A stretch of 64,000 nucleotides of DNA. Source: Gemmatimonadota bacterium (GTDB taxonomy: Bacteria > Gemmatimonadota > Gemmatimonadetes > Gemmatimonadales > Gemmatimonadaceae). The notes below the pieces were generated by a model that did not search any database, was not told the origin of the DNA, and worked only from the letters and a program-made list of their open reading frames with translations. The first letter of the stretch is position 1. Each line of letters starts with the position of its first letter. The stretch spans positions 62,001 to 126,000 of the forward strand of contig JADKAQ010000020.1 of NCBI GenBank assembly GCA_016719105.1, in the 5' to 3' direction. The position numbers and the translations under genes were made by a program. This document shows positions 29,011 to 39,311 of this stretch, in pieces.

Positions 29011-30412
29011 CTACCGGCGTCGACAGCCGCTGAGGCTCTCGACCGTTTCCTGCATCCCCTCTTCCAGCCGCAACGGGCGCCGGAGGTCGTCACATCCCTC
29101 GCGCCGCAGCATCAGCTGCACCTCGGTGCCGATCGGCGCCGTGAGCGTGTACGGCGTGACGCCGACTCGCACGTCGTTGATGTAGACGTCGGCCGTCCCC
29201 TCCAACACGCGGATGATCAGCGGTCGGCGGCTCACCGAATCGGCGAGCGAGACGCGATCGCGCCCCTCCGGCCCGATGCCAGCGCTCGCGCCGAGCGCCG
29301 GTGGCGCGTCGTGCGATGCGGGGTCGCGTGGCTCGCGCGGCTCGTCGGTTGCTGGCGGCAAGTCGTCCACGCGCGCCGGTCGCCCTCCCAGTGTCGACGT
29401 GCCGCCGCCAGACGCAGCTGACGGGGGGACGTCTGGTGCGCGCAGGCTCCAGGCAAAGAAGGCGACGGCGATCACCGCCAGCGTGGCCGAGAGCGCGAGG
29501 CGCCACTGGCGGGCGATCGTCGTGGCCACCTCGCCGCTCGTGCGCAGGAGGTCGTACGACGCATGGGCGCCTCCCCAACGGCTTCTCCCCTGACTGCAGC
29601 GCGCGCAGGTCGGTGAGCAGCGCCTCGGCGGTGGCGTACCGATCCTCGAGGCGGACCTTGAGGCAGCGTCCGATGATGCGGTCGACGTCGCGCGGCAGCT
29701 CGGGACGCAGCGTCGACGCCGGGGTGTACTCGCCGCGCATGATGCGCTCGCCCACGAATCCCGGGGCCGCGCCGTCGAACGGCGGGCGCCCGGTGAGCAG
29801 CTCATACAGCACGATGCCTAACGCCCAGAGGTCCGACCGCGGCTCGGCACGCCCGGTGCGCAGCTGCTCGGGGGCGAGCGACATCAGCGTCCCCACCACG
29901 TTGCCGGTACTCGTCAGGCGGGGCGACCCGTCGCCCACGGCGATCCCGAAGTCGAGGAGCTTCACCGCCCCCAGCGTATCGACCTTGACGTTGGTCGTCT
30001 TGAGGTCGCGGTGCACGATCCCGCGCTGGTGGATGTAGCCCACCGCGTCGGTGAGGGCGGCGAAGATGCGGAGGGCATCCTGCACGGGAAACGGCCCCCG
30101 CGTGCGGATGAGCTGCTCGAGCGTGTCGCCGTCCACGTACTCCATCACGAGGCACGGGGCGCCGTTCACCTCGAGGAACTCGTACATCGCGGCGATGGAG
30201 GGGTGGGAGAGCGCCTGGAGGATGCGCGCCTCGTTGCGAAAGCGCTCCAGCGCGCGCGGCGTCGTCCCACCCCCCGTCATCACCTTGGCCGCCGCCACCT
30301 TGCCGGTGGCGCGATGGCTCACCCGGTACACCGTCCCCATGCCGCCGGCCCCCACATGGTCGATCACCCGGTAGGGGCCGATCGAACTGTGCATGGGGAG
30401 GCCGGCGGACAT
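29011..30412 (-). CDS. Membrane Ser/Thr kinase with PEGA-like C-terminus, frameshifted
   Basis: 466 residues if one surplus base near 29572 is ignored. Kinase domain: VGAGGMGTVY (20-29), AAAKVM with Lys43, HRDLKTTN (134-141), DFG (154-156), GTLMSLAPEQ, C-lobe to about 280. The first frame then turns to nonsense after ALQSGEKPLG. The next frame continues GAHASYDLLRTSGEV, a membrane span (LALSATLAVIAVAFFAWSL), a Pro/Gly linker and a PEGA-like beta domain (IIRVLEGTADVYINDVRVGV, TPYTLTAPIGTEVQLML). The kinase domain itself is intact in either case. The start is uncertain (ATG 30412 or 30394). Part of the kinase/phosphatase/FHA group, same strand. Confidence 0.85.
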
Positions 30413-30446
30413 GGGGCGGGTCGGAAGGAAGTTGCGGCTGTCGGGA

Positions 30447-32252
30447 CTACTTGCCCGTCGGGTCGCCGATGCGCAGCAGCTCCATGCCGTAGCGGATCGG
30501 GATGGCGAAGGAGATCTGCGCGTCGCCGCTCTTGCCGGCGAAGTAGATCCCGATCACGCTCCCCGTCGCGTCGAACATCGGGCCACCGCTGTTGCCACCA
30601 CCGGTCGAGTTGATCGTGAGCTGGTACGTGTCGCCGCTCGGCGCGAAGGTCATGAAGCCGTCGCGGACTTCGGCGTCGGCCGCGCGCAGGATCTTGCCGA
30701 TGTTGCCGGTCGAGAGCGTGGGCTCGGGGAGCACGCGCTGCTGCGACTCGCGGTTGAACATGTCACGCGACTTGATGACGGTGAGCACTTCCTCGGAGAT
30801 GCCGGGGTAGCCCATCACCGTGACCGCATCGCCCTGGCGCGTCTTGTCGTACGTGTCGGACATGTTGACGTACTGCAGCGTCGGCGGCGCATCGACCTTG
30901 ATGAGGGCCACGTCGTGGCGCTGCGAGGGGCGCACGTTGCTCGCCTCGAACGGCGTGGGATCCTTCGGGAAGCGCACCATCAGGTACTCGACGCGCGCCT
31001 GGAAGTCGCCGATGTCTCCCTTGGGGCCGGCCTGCTTGGTCTCCGACGGAATCCACTGCTGCGGCGGGCGCGTGAGCACCGGCTGCCCCGACTCGTCGAG
31101 CAGCGCGCCGCCGGTGCGCGGATTGATGACCGGCCCCACGTCGTCCTGCGAGTCGAAGCGATACCAGGTCTGCCAGTTGTAGGCCACGTGCCGGTTGGTG
31201 ATGATGAAGCCGTTCGACGTGACCACGAAGCCCGAGCCGCGCGAGCTGACGCCGATGGGACGCCCCGAGTTGGCATCGAGCGTGAGCGCCGGCTCGATCG
31301 CGTTGTCGACCTGCACGTACGCCGGGATCATCTGGCGCCCGTTGTCCATGATCGGGCGCACGCGCCCGTCCGTTCCCCTGTAGCGGTTGGCAATGAGGCG
31401 GTGGTACACCTGCCCGCCCGTGCCGCGATACGTGAGCTTCCACGAGAAGTCGACCTGCACGACCGCCGCGCCGAACTTGGCGGCGATCTCCGACGGTTGC
31501 AGCTGCTTGGACAGCTCACCGGCACGCCCGAGCTTGTCGTCGAGCGCGGCCAGCCCCGACTGCTGCACCTTGGCCAGCGAGTCCTTGGCGGCCGCGAGCT
31601 GGGCCGCCGCGATGCGCGCCTTGTCGTCGCTGCTCTTCTTGGCGTACGCCGCCCCCGCCACCACGAGCAGGAGCGCCGCCGCCCCGACCATCATGGAGTT
31701 GCGGTTGGACTTGGTCTTGGTCTCGCCGATCATGCGCTCGACCGTCGCCTTGCCGATGGCGTTAGGCGCCGGCGCCGAGGCGCTGCCACCCGACGACGCA
31801 TGGCTCCCGCCGTGCGAGGCCGCGCTGGTGCTGCTCACGCGCGTCTCGGCCACCCCCTGCACCGTCGCCCCCACCGGCCCGGCGACGCCCAGCCGCGTCG
31901 CCTTGACGTAGATCGCCGGGAGCGGGTCGAGGTCGAACTGCAGCTCCGGGCCACCGGCACCGAGCTGGATCACGTCACCCGGCTGCAACGGCATCTCGCC
32001 AACGACGCGCAGCTTGTTGAGGAAGGTCCCGTTGCGCGAGTTGAGGTCCTGCAGCTTGAAGCGGTACGGATCGGCCGCATCCTTCGAGATGCGCGCGTGC
32101 TGGCGCCCCACGAGGTCGTCCTTCTCGGGGTCGAAGCGGATGGTCGAGTTGGGGTCGCGGCCGATCGTGAGCTCGGCGAACTGCGGCAACGGGAACTCCT
32201 CCAGCTGCGAAGCCTTGGAGCCCTTGAGGTGGCGAAGGATGACGCGTTCCAT
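30447..32252 (-). CDS. FHA-domain membrane serine protease (HtrA/trypsin-like)
   Basis: 601 residues. FHA domain at 1-110 (LTIGRDPNSTIRF, GRQHARIS, LNSRNGTFLN), which binds phosphothreonine. One membrane span at about 187-207 (MMVGAAALLLVVAGAAYA). A coiled region follows, then a trypsin-like domain with a complete triad: His in NRHVAYN (about 354), Asp in HDVALIKVD (about 448), Ser in GGGNSGGPMF (about 551). No PDZ domain. Start ATG has AGGAGA 8 bases upstream. The topology would put FHA inside and protease outside, able to couple kinase signalling to envelope proteolysis (inference). Lies directly upstream of the PEGA-type kinase in the same direction. Confidence 0.9.
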   Translation of the reverse strand: MERVILRHLKGSKASQLEEFPLPQFAELTIGRDPNSTIRFDPEKDDLVGRQHARISKDAADPYRFKLQDLNSRNGTFLNKLRVVGEMPLQPGDVIQLGAGGPELQFDLDPLPAIYVKATRLGVAGPVGATVQGVAETRVSSTSAASHGGSHASSGGSASAPAPNAIGKATVERMIGETKTKSNRNSMMVGAAALLLVVAGAAYAKKSSDDKARIAAAQLAAAKDSLAKVQQSGLAALDDKLGRAGELSKQLQPSEIAAKFGAAVVQVDFSWKLTYRGTGGQVYHRLIANRYRGTDGRVRPIMDNGRQMIPAYVQVDNAIEPALTLDANSGRPIGVSSRGSGFVVTSNGFIITNRHVAYNWQTWYRFDSQDDVGPVINPRTGGALLDESGQPVLTRPPQQWIPSETKQAGPKGDIGDFQARVEYLMVRFPKDPTPFEASNVRPSQRHDVALIKVDAPPTLQYVNMSDTYDKTRQGDAVTVMGYPGISEEVLTVIKSRDMFNRESQQRVLPEPTLSTGNIGKILRAADAEVRDGFMTFAPSGDTYQLTINSTGGGNSGGPMFDATGSVIGIYFAGKSGDAQISFAIPIRYGMELLRIGDPTGK

Positions 32253-32355
32253 GGTGAAGTCTCCTGGGGAGTTCCGGGGGAGTTTCCGGGGTCGTGTACT
32301 GCAGGTGCTCTCCAGGACACGCGCAGGGCCGTCCCAGAACGGCTCATGGCGTTCT

Positions 32356-32477
32356 GGGGAAGACGGGAAGACGGGAAGACGAGAAGACGAGAAGACGAGT
32401 TCGACTGCTACGGCGCCGAGTCCTGCGCCCGAGGGTCGTTATCTCGTCTTCCCGTCTTCCCGTCTTCCCGTCTTCCT
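32356..32477. repeat. Interspersed hairpin repeat element R5 (full)
   Basis: Left arm GGGGAAGACGGGAAGACGGG plus GAGAAGAC units; core with CGCCGAGTCCTGCGCCCGAG, shared with R4; right arm of CGTCTTCC units complementary to the left. It abuts the stop of the TPR kinase at 32480. The remaining 32253-32355 shows nothing else clear. Confidence 0.85.
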
Positions 32478-32479
32478 CC

Positions 32480-35031
32480 CTAACTCGCCGGCTTCGCCTC
32501 CGCTTTCCGCCGCCATGACGCGGCCTCGCCCTTCGCTCCGGCCAACTCCAATACCTCGGCCAGGCGCTCGGCGGTCTTGCGGGTGGGCTCGGCGTCGGCG
32601 CCGCGGGCCGCCAGGAGCGTGGCGTAGGCCCGCCGCAGCATCGCCTCCCCCTCGGCGCGGCGCCCCGTCTTTCCCAGGTGGTGCCCCAGCACCGACTCGG
32701 ACGAGGCGATGGCCCAGTGCTCGGGGGGGAGGTACTTGCGGCGCAGCGCCAGCGACGCGCGCAGGGCGCTGTCGGCGCCGGCGACGTTCTGCAGCGCCCC
32801 CCGGGCAATGCCCAGGTACTGCAGCGCCACCGCCGACTGCGGGTGGCTCTCGTGCATCTGGCCGCCGATCTGCTGCACCACCTCGCGCGCGGCCTGCTCC
32901 GCCCCGATCCAGTCCTTGGCGCTGAGGCGAATGCCGGCCAGCATCGCGACCACGCGCAGGTACTCGGGGTGCGCCGCGCCCACGGTGCCGCGCAGCACGT
33001 CCATCGAGAGGCGCGCCACCGAGTCGGCCTCCGCCAGGCGCCGCTGCGATTCATAGATGCCGGCCAGGTTGCGCAGCGTGCTGCCGTACGGCACCGAACG
33101 CCGGCCGCGTACCCGCGCTTCGGCCTCCGTGGCCTCGAGCGCCAGCGACTCCGCGCGCGCCATGTCGCCCATGTACTGGTACGACACGGCCAGGTTGTTG
33201 AGCGTATACGGGAGTGCGCCTAACGACGCCGAGTCGGTGCTCACCCGGCGGAGGGCCACCGACTGCAGCTTGTACTTCATCGCCTCCTCGAGCCGCCCCT
33301 GCTGCTCGACGTATCGCGCCACGTTGTCGTACGCGGTGGCCAGTTCGCTGTTGCTGCGCGGGGCGATGCCTTCCTGGATGACGAGCACCTCGCGCGCGAT
33401 GCGCTCGGCCTCGGCGAAGTCGCCGCGCGCCTCCGACAGTGCCGCCAGGTACGACAGCGACATGCTGGTGCGTTGGTCCAGCCGGCCGTGTTCGCGCTGG
33501 CGCAGTGCCACGGCGCGCTCCATGTGCGCCTGTGCGGAGTCGTACAGCGCCAGCTCGTAGTACGTCTGGCCCAGCGTGTGCCGAATCTGCGCCTCCACCT
33601 CGGGCGCCAGTCGCTGGCGGTCGATGTCGCGCGCCGCTTGCGACAGCACCTGCGCCACCGTGACCTCGCGCCCCGCGTTCCCCGGGTCGACGGCAGCGAG
33701 CATGGTGGAGAGGAAGTTGTTCACCTGCGCCACCTTGGCGCGCTCCACCTCGGCCACGCGCGCCTGCCGCGTGGCGCCGATGACACCGCCGACGAGCGAG
33801 GCGATCACCACGACGCCACCCATGACCTCCACGCGCCGGCGCCGCACGAACTTCCCCAGGCGATAGCCCACCCGGTCGCGTTGCGCCGAGACGGGGAGCC
33901 CGTCGAGGTGACGGCGCAGGTCTTCGGAGAGCTGGTCGGCCGATCCGTACCGACGCTGCGGTTCCTTGCGCAGCGCCTGCAGGACGATCGCGTCCAGGTC
34001 GCCGGCAAGCCGACGTTTGAGTCGTGCCGCGTCGCCGTCACCGATCGTCGCCGCCTCTCGCGCGGTCACCAGCGAGGAGGGGAGCGGGGGCGGGGCGTCG
34101 CAGATCATCGCCTGCATCTCGGCGAAGAGCTTGCCGTCGAAGATGAAGGGGCGCTGGCCGGCGAGCAGCTCGCAGGCGATGACCCCTAACGAGTAGAGGT
34201 CGCTGGGGGTGGCGACGGGGAGGCCCCGGACCTGCTCGGGGCTGGCGTAGTCGGGGGTGAAGGCGTGCAGCCCGCCCTGGGTGGGGGGAGCTGGTCAGGG
34301 CCCTCGCCCTCGCGCAGGAGGCGGGCGATGCCGAAGTCGAGGAGCTTGACGGTGCCGTCGGGGGTGACGAGGATGTTCCCCGGCTTGAGGTCGCGGTGGA
34401 CGACGAGGTTCAGGTGGGCGTGCTGGACGGCGCCGCAGACCTGGCGCAGGAGCTGGACGCGGGCGGCGACGTCGAGGCGGCGCTGGGCGGCGTAGGTGGT
34501 GATGGGGAGCCCGTCGACGAACTCCATGACGATGTAGGGCTGCCCGTCGGGCGTGACGCCGCCATCGAGGAGGGCGGCGATGTTCTTGTGATTGAGGTTG
34601 GCGAGGATCTGGCGCTCGTAGCGGAAGCGGCGGATGGCGAGGTCGCCCTCGAGGCCGCGGCGGAGGAACTTGAGGGCGACGCGTTTCTGGAACTGGTCGT
34701 CGGCGCGGACGCCTTCGTAGACCGCCCCCATCCCGCCGTAGCCGATCAGGCGCGTGATTTCGTACGCCCCGATCCGCGTCCCTAGCGGTGCCTCGTCGTC
34801 GTGCTCGCGCATCGCCGACGCCAGCGACGCCCCCGCTGGGCGCTCCCACGTGTCGCCGCCACGGTCGAGCGCCGCCAGCAGGCTCTCGACCTCGAAGCGC
34901 AGCGTGATGTCGCCACCGCACGCACGCATGAGATAGGGGATGCGCTCCTCGGTGGCCATCTCCAGCGCCGCGTCGAACAGCTCGCGAATGCGCACGAGGC
35001 GCGTCGGGGTGATCTCGGGTCGCGACGTCAT
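32480..35031 (-). CDS. TPR receptor Ser/Thr kinase 2, frameshifted in the kinase domain
   Basis: 850 residues when repaired. Paralogue of the upstream gene at 35033. N-terminal helical lead, kinase (IGYGGMGAVY, VALKFLRR, HRDLKPGN, DFG), membrane span (VVVIASLVGGVIGATRQAR) and a long TPR region to the C-terminus. After GPDQLPP the frame breaks: this copy has six G at 34283-34288 where the paralogue has seven (36824-36830). Adding one G restores the TQGGLHAFTPDYASPEQV block. As read, a 281-residue kinase fragment and a separate 545-residue frame (start near 34117) result. ATG lies 1 bp after the paralogue's stop. Confidence 0.88.
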
Positions 35032-35032
35032 C

Positions 35033-37579
35033 TCACCCCTTCGCCCGCCAGCGCCTGGCGTCGTCGGTGCGCCCCAGCTTCTCCATCAGCTCCGCCAGGC
35101 GCACGGCGACGCGTTTGGTGGGGGCGGCGTCGGCGCCGCGCAACTGCGCCATCCGCTCGTACGCGGCGCGCAGGATCCGCTCGGCCTCGGCGTTGCGCCC
35201 CACGCGCCCCAGATGGTAGCCGTACACGGCTTCGGCGTTGGGGATGAGCCAGTGGTCGGCGGGGAGGAACTTGCGGCGCAGTTCGAGGGCGCGTGCGAGC
35301 GCCGAGTCGGCGGCGGCAAACTGGTGCAGCGAGTCGAGCGCGAGCCCCAGCGCCTGCATCGTGGTCGCGGCGGAAGGCTCCCCTTCGTGCAACCCCTTGC
35401 CGATCTGCGCGGCCACCTCGCGCGCGTAGGTGATCGTCCCCTCCATGTCGTTGGCGCTGTAGCGCAGCTGCGCGAGCATCGAGACGGTGCGCAGGTAGTC
35501 GGCGTGCGTGGGGCCTAACGCGGCGCGCAGGATGCGCAGCGACTCGCGCATGAGCGAATCGGCGCCGGCGCGGTCGCCCATGTCGTCGCGCAACGAGGCG
35601 TAGGCGCGCATGATGTTCCCGGCGTACACCGACTCGGGGCCGCGGATGCGCCGCTCCACGGCCAGTGCCTCGCGCATGAGCGAGTCGGCGCGGGCATGCT
35701 CGCCCTTGTACTCGTACGAGACGGCCAGGTTGTTGAGGGCGTAGGGGAGGGTGCTCATCGACGCCGAGTCGCCCTCGACGCGGCGAATGCCGATCGACTC
35801 CAGCTTGATCGCCATGGCTTCGTCGAGCCGTCCGCGCTGCTCCACCATGCGCGCCAGGTTGTCGAGTGCGGTGGCCAGCGCCGCCGCGTTCTGCTGCCCG
35901 CGGGGCATGCGGCGCTGGTGGTCCACGTCCACACGCGCCAGCGACTCGGCCACGGCAAACTCCGACCGGGCCTCGGCGAGGTTGACGCGCGTGGAGAACG
36001 ACTGCGCCGTGCGCTGGTCAAGCTCTCCGTAGCGTCCGCGGCGCAGCGCGTAGGCGCGCTCCACGTGCGTCGACGCCGAGTCGTACATCGCGAGCCCGTA
36101 GAACGTCTGGCCGATCGTCTGGCGCAGCTCGGCCTCGATCTCGGGGTCGAGCGCCTGCCCGCCGATGTCGGCGGCGGCCTGCGTGAGCACCTGCGCGACC
36201 GTGACGTCGCGCCCGCTGTAGCCGGGATCGACCGCCGAGAGCATGGTGGCCAGGAACTCGTTCACCTGCTCCATCTTGCCGCGCTCGAGCTGGGCGCGGC
36301 GCGCCTGACGAGTCGTGGCGACGATCCCGCCCACCAGCGAGGCGACGACGAGCAGGCCGGCGGCGACTTCCACGCGGCGACGCCGCAGGAACTTGCGCGT
36401 GCGATAGCCCAGCGTGTCGCGCCGCGCCGTGACCGGGAGTCCCTCGAGGTAGCGGCGCAGGTCCTCGCCCAGCTGCTCTGCCGACCCGTAGCGGCGCTCG
36501 GGTTCCTTGCGCAGCGCCTGCAGGACGATGGCGTCCAGGTCGCCGGCAAGCCGCCGTTGGAGCCGTGTCGCATCGCCTTCGCCCATGCTCGCCGCGCTCG
36601 CGCTGGTCACCAGCGTCGATGGCGCCGGCGCCGGGGCCAGCGCGATCATCGCCTGCATCTCGGCGAAGAGCTTGCCGTCGAAGTCGAAGGGGCGCTGGCC
36701 GGCGAGCAGTTCGCAGGCGATGACCCCTAACGAGTAGAGGTCGCTGGGGGTGGCGACGGGGAGGCCGCGGACCTGTTCGGGGCTGGCGTAGTCGGGGGTG
36801 AAGGCGTGCAGCCCGCCCTGGGTGGGGGGGAGCTGGTCAGGGCCCTCGCCCTCGCGCAGGAGGCGGGCGATGCCGAAGTCGAGGAGCTTGACGGTGCCGT
36901 CGGGGGTGACGAGGATGTTCCCCGGCTTGAGGTCGCGGTGGACGACGAGGTTCTGGTGGGCGTGCTGGACGGCGCCGCAGACCTGGCGCAGGAGCTGGAC
37001 GCGGGCGGTGACGTCGAGGCGGCGCTGGGCGGCGTAGGTGGTGATGGGGAGCCCGTCGACGAACTCCATGACGATGTAGGGCTGCCCGTCGGGCGTGACG
37101 CCGCCATCGAGGAGGGCGGCGATGTTCTTGTGATTGAGGTTGGCGAGGATCTGGCGTTCGTAGCGGAAGCGGCGGATGGCGAGGTCGCCCTCGAGGCCGC
37201 GGCGGAGGAACTTGAGGGCGACGCGTTTCTGGAACTGGTCGTCGGCGCGGACCCCCTCGTAGACCGCTCCCATGCCGCCGTAGCCAATCAGGCGCGTGAT
37301 GGCATACGCCCCGATCCGCCTCCCGATGGCGGCGTCCTCGTCGTGCTGCGCCGCCACGTCGGCCAGCGACGCCCCCAGCGATCGTTCCCAGGTGGCCCCG
37401 CCGCGATCGAGCGCGGCCAGCAGGCTGGCCACCTCGCCCTGCAAGGTGTCGTCGCCCGCACACGCCCGCGCCAGGTACGGCGCGCGCTCCTCCGTCGCCA
37501 ACTCCAGCGCCGCGTCGAACAGCTCGCGGATGCGAAGCAGGCGTGCTGGCGTGATCGGCGCACCCCCCTCCTGGCTCAC
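35033..37579 (-). CDS. TPR receptor Ser/Thr kinase 1
   Basis: 848 residues. Lead helix domain 1-88 (ITPARLLRIRELFDAALELA), Gly loop IGYGGMGAVY (98-107), VALKF with Lys123, HRDLKPGN (about 217), DFG (about 236), YASPEQVRG, C-lobe to about 390. Membrane span at about 403-425 (AAGLLVVASLVGGIVATTR), then tetratricopeptide repeats (for example LATALDNLARMVEQRGRLDE, LPYALNNLAVSYEYKGEHAR) to the end. GTG start overlaps the sigma stop (GTGA). The catalytic core DNA is almost identical to the downstream paralogue, while the TPR parts differ. All kinase residues are present. Confidence 0.94.
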   Translation of the reverse strand: MSQEGGAPITPARLLRIRELFDAALELATEERAPYLARACAGDDTLQGEVASLLAALDRGGATWERSLGASLADVAAQHDEDAAIGRRIGAYAITRLIGYGGMGAVYEGVRADDQFQKRVALKFLRRGLEGDLAIRRFRYERQILANLNHKNIAALLDGGVTPDGQPYIVMEFVDGLPITTYAAQRRLDVTARVQLLRQVCGAVQHAHQNLVVHRDLKPGNILVTPDGTVKLLDFGIARLLREGEGPDQLPPTQGGLHAFTPDYASPEQVRGLPVATPSDLYSLGVIACELLAGQRPFDFDGKLFAEMQAMIALAPAPAPSTLVTSASAASMGEGDATRLQRRLAGDLDAIVLQALRKEPERRYGSAEQLGEDLRRYLEGLPVTARRDTLGYRTRKFLRRRRVEVAAGLLVVASLVGGIVATTRQARRAQLERGKMEQVNEFLATMLSAVDPGYSGRDVTVAQVLTQAAADIGGQALDPEIEAELRQTIGQTFYGLAMYDSASTHVERAYALRRGRYGELDQRTAQSFSTRVNLAEARSEFAVAESLARVDVDHQRRMPRGQQNAAALATALDNLARMVEQRGRLDEAMAIKLESIGIRRVEGDSASMSTLPYALNNLAVSYEYKGEHARADSLMREALAVERRIRGPESVYAGNIMRAYASLRDDMGDRAGADSLMRESLRILRAALGPTHADYLRTVSMLAQLRYSANDMEGTITYAREVAAQIGKGLHEGEPSAATTMQALGLALDSLHQFAAADSALARALELRRKFLPADHWLIPNAEAVYGYHLGRVGRNAEAERILRAAYERMAQLRGADAAPTKRVAVRLAELMEKLGRTDDARRWRAKG

Positions 37580-38184
37580 GCGCCGTCCATCTCCCGCTGC
37601 AGGAAGGCGCGGGCAAAGGTCCAGTCACGCTTGACCGTCGCCGGGGAGATGCCTAACGACTCGGCGGTCTGCTCGATGTCCAGCCCCCCGAAGTAGCGCA
37701 GCTCCACCACGCGCGCCTGGCGCGGGTCGAGCGCGGCCAGCTTCACCAGCGCGTCGTCGAGCGCGATGAGGTCGACCGAGCGCTGCGGCGCTTCGGCCAC
37801 CGACTCGTCGAGCGTGACCCGCTCTCCCCCTTCGCGCTTGGTCGCCCGCTTCCGCCGCGCATGATCCACCAGGATCCGTCGCATCGCCTGGGCGGCGATC
37901 CCGAAGAAGTGCGACCGGTTCTGCCACGACGCGTTGCGCTGGTCCACGAGCCGCATGTAGGCCTCATGCACCAGGGCCGTGGGCTGCAGCGTGTGATCGG
38001 TGCGCTCGCCACGCATGTAGTGGACGGCCAGGTCGTGCAGCTCGGCGTACACCAGCGGCACCAGGGCGTCGGCCGCCCCGTCGCGCCCCTGCTGCAAGTC
38101 CAGGAGGAGGCGGGTGACGTCGGATTTCGGGGCGGGGGGGACGCCCGAGCCATCGGGCGAATCGGGGGAGGCGGGAGCGGACAT
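37576..38184 (-). CDS. ECF-type RNA polymerase sigma factor heading the kinase operon
   Basis: 202 residues. Region 2: DVTRLLLDLQQGRDGAADAL, LHDLAVHYMRGER, TALVHEAYMRLVDQ, FFGIAAQAMRRILVDHARR. Region 4: LDPRQARVVELRYFGGLDIE and SLGISPATVKRDWTFARAFL. This is the ECF class repeatedly found next to Ser/Thr kinases. ATG at 38184 (MSAPASPDS) is chosen because the sequence upstream is not protein-like; the frame is open to 38280. Stop overlaps the first TPR kinase gene. The 279-bp gap to the divergent barrel gene probably holds its promoter, but no motif is clear. Confidence 0.92.
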   Translation of the reverse strand: MSAPASPDSPDGSGVPPAPKSDVTRLLLDLQQGRDGAADALVPLVYAELHDLAVHYMRGERTDHTLQPTALVHEAYMRLVDQRNASWQNRSHFFGIAAQAMRRILVDHARRKRATKREGGERVTLDESVAEAPQRSVDLIALDDALVKLAALDPRQARVVELRYFGGLDIEQTAESLGISPATVKRDWTFARAFLQREMDGA

Positions 38185-38463
38185 CGCGGCGCGGGGCGGG
38201 AAGAATGGGACGCGCTCTATGCTTGGGCACGATTCAGGCCAGCGGGACCATATCCTCTGGTTCGGCTCGCCAATAGGCAATGCGCAGAAGTGAGGCGGCG
38301 CGGCTCACGGCGAACGATCGGGAGGGGGCGTGAGCCGATTCGGCGCGCCGCCGCGCGTGTCCAGGTGAAGGCCCCACGAAGACCCCCGGAATTCCGCCGG
38401 GGGCGACCTCGCCAGCGGCGCGACGGCTGCCGCACACCTCTCCACACCCTCGCGTACCCTCCC

Positions 38464-39087
38464 ATGCCCGCTCATCGCGCCATTCCGTTTGCGGCTCTCG
38501 CCGCGCTCGCGCTCCTCGCCCTCCCGGCCGCGTCGCACGCCCAGTCGGCGCAGCGCTACTCCGTGCAGGCGTCGGGGATCTTCGTCGGCACCTTCGGCGA
38601 AGCGTACGATGGACTCAAGGACGGCGCCGGGATCGAGGCGCAGTTCCGCATCACCCCCGGCGCCTGGTCGTACGGCTTCGGCCTGCAGGGCTCCTCGCAC
38701 AAGTTCGACGACACCTCCCTGGGGAGCGAGAGCGTCACCCTCGCCGGCATCTTCTTCGAGCCGCGCCGAGTGATCGACGTCGGCAGCTCGCAGTTTGCGC
38801 CCTACGTGTCGGCGCGCGTGGCCTTCCTGCAGCAGTCGCTGGACGTCGACGTCAACGGCACCACGATCTCCGCCAGCGCCTCCGGCGCCCAGCTCAACGG
38901 CGGGGGCGGTGTCCTCGTGCGCCTCTCGCCGCGCGTCAACCTGGACCTCGGTGCCACCTACGGGCTGATCAACTTCAGCGACGTGGAAGTCGATGTCGCC
39001 GGCCTCGGCAAGACGAAGGTCGAGGGGACCAGTGGCAACGGGAGCAACCTGGTGCTGCGCGCGGGGTTGGCGATCGGTCTCAAGTAG
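38464..39087 (+). CDS. Outer-membrane beta-barrel protein
   Basis: 207 residues. Signal peptide MPAHRAIPFAALAALALLAL then PAASHAQS with cleavage at SHA/Q. The mature part shows barrel strands (YSVQASGIFVGTFG, WSYGFGLQGSSHKF, SVTLAGIFFEPRRV, FAPYVSARVAFL, VNLDLGATYGLINFS, LVLRAGLAIGLK) and an Asn/Ser-rich end. Predicted outer membrane; ligand unknown. No clear ribosome site at this ATG (ACCCTCCC upstream). Confidence 0.75.
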   Translation: MPAHRAIPFAALAALALLALPAASHAQSAQRYSVQASGIFVGTFGEAYDGLKDGAGIEAQFRITPGAWSYGFGLQGSSHKFDDTSLGSESVTLAGIFFEPRRVIDVGSSQFAPYVSARVAFLQQSLDVDVNGTTISASASGAQLNGGGGVLVRLSPRVNLDLGATYGLINFSDVEVDVAGLGKTKVEGTSGNGSNLVLRAGLAIGLK

Positions 39088-39132
39088 GAAGGCGGGACGA
39101 CGGAGAGATCGGAGGGCGAACGCGGTCCCCAG

Positions 39133-39150
39133 GGCGCCGCACTCGGCGCC
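39133..39150. terminator. Hairpin between barrel gene and histidine kinase
   Basis: GGCGCCG, loop CACT, CGGCGCC: a perfect 7-bp stem 45 bp after the stop, inside a 224-bp spacer that is otherwise featureless to me. No T tract directly follows. Confidence 0.45.
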
Positions 39151-39311
39151 ACGGAGCGACGTCTCGCCCACCCATCTCCCCGTCTGGTCGCCTTCTTTTC
39201 TGTCTAGCGAGCCCGTCCCACCCCGGGTAGACTTTCGGAACTCTCCCGCCCGAGCCGCAGCGCCGCCCCCGAGCCCTTCCTTCCTTCGGCGGCCGCGGCC
39301 CGCTCGCCCCG

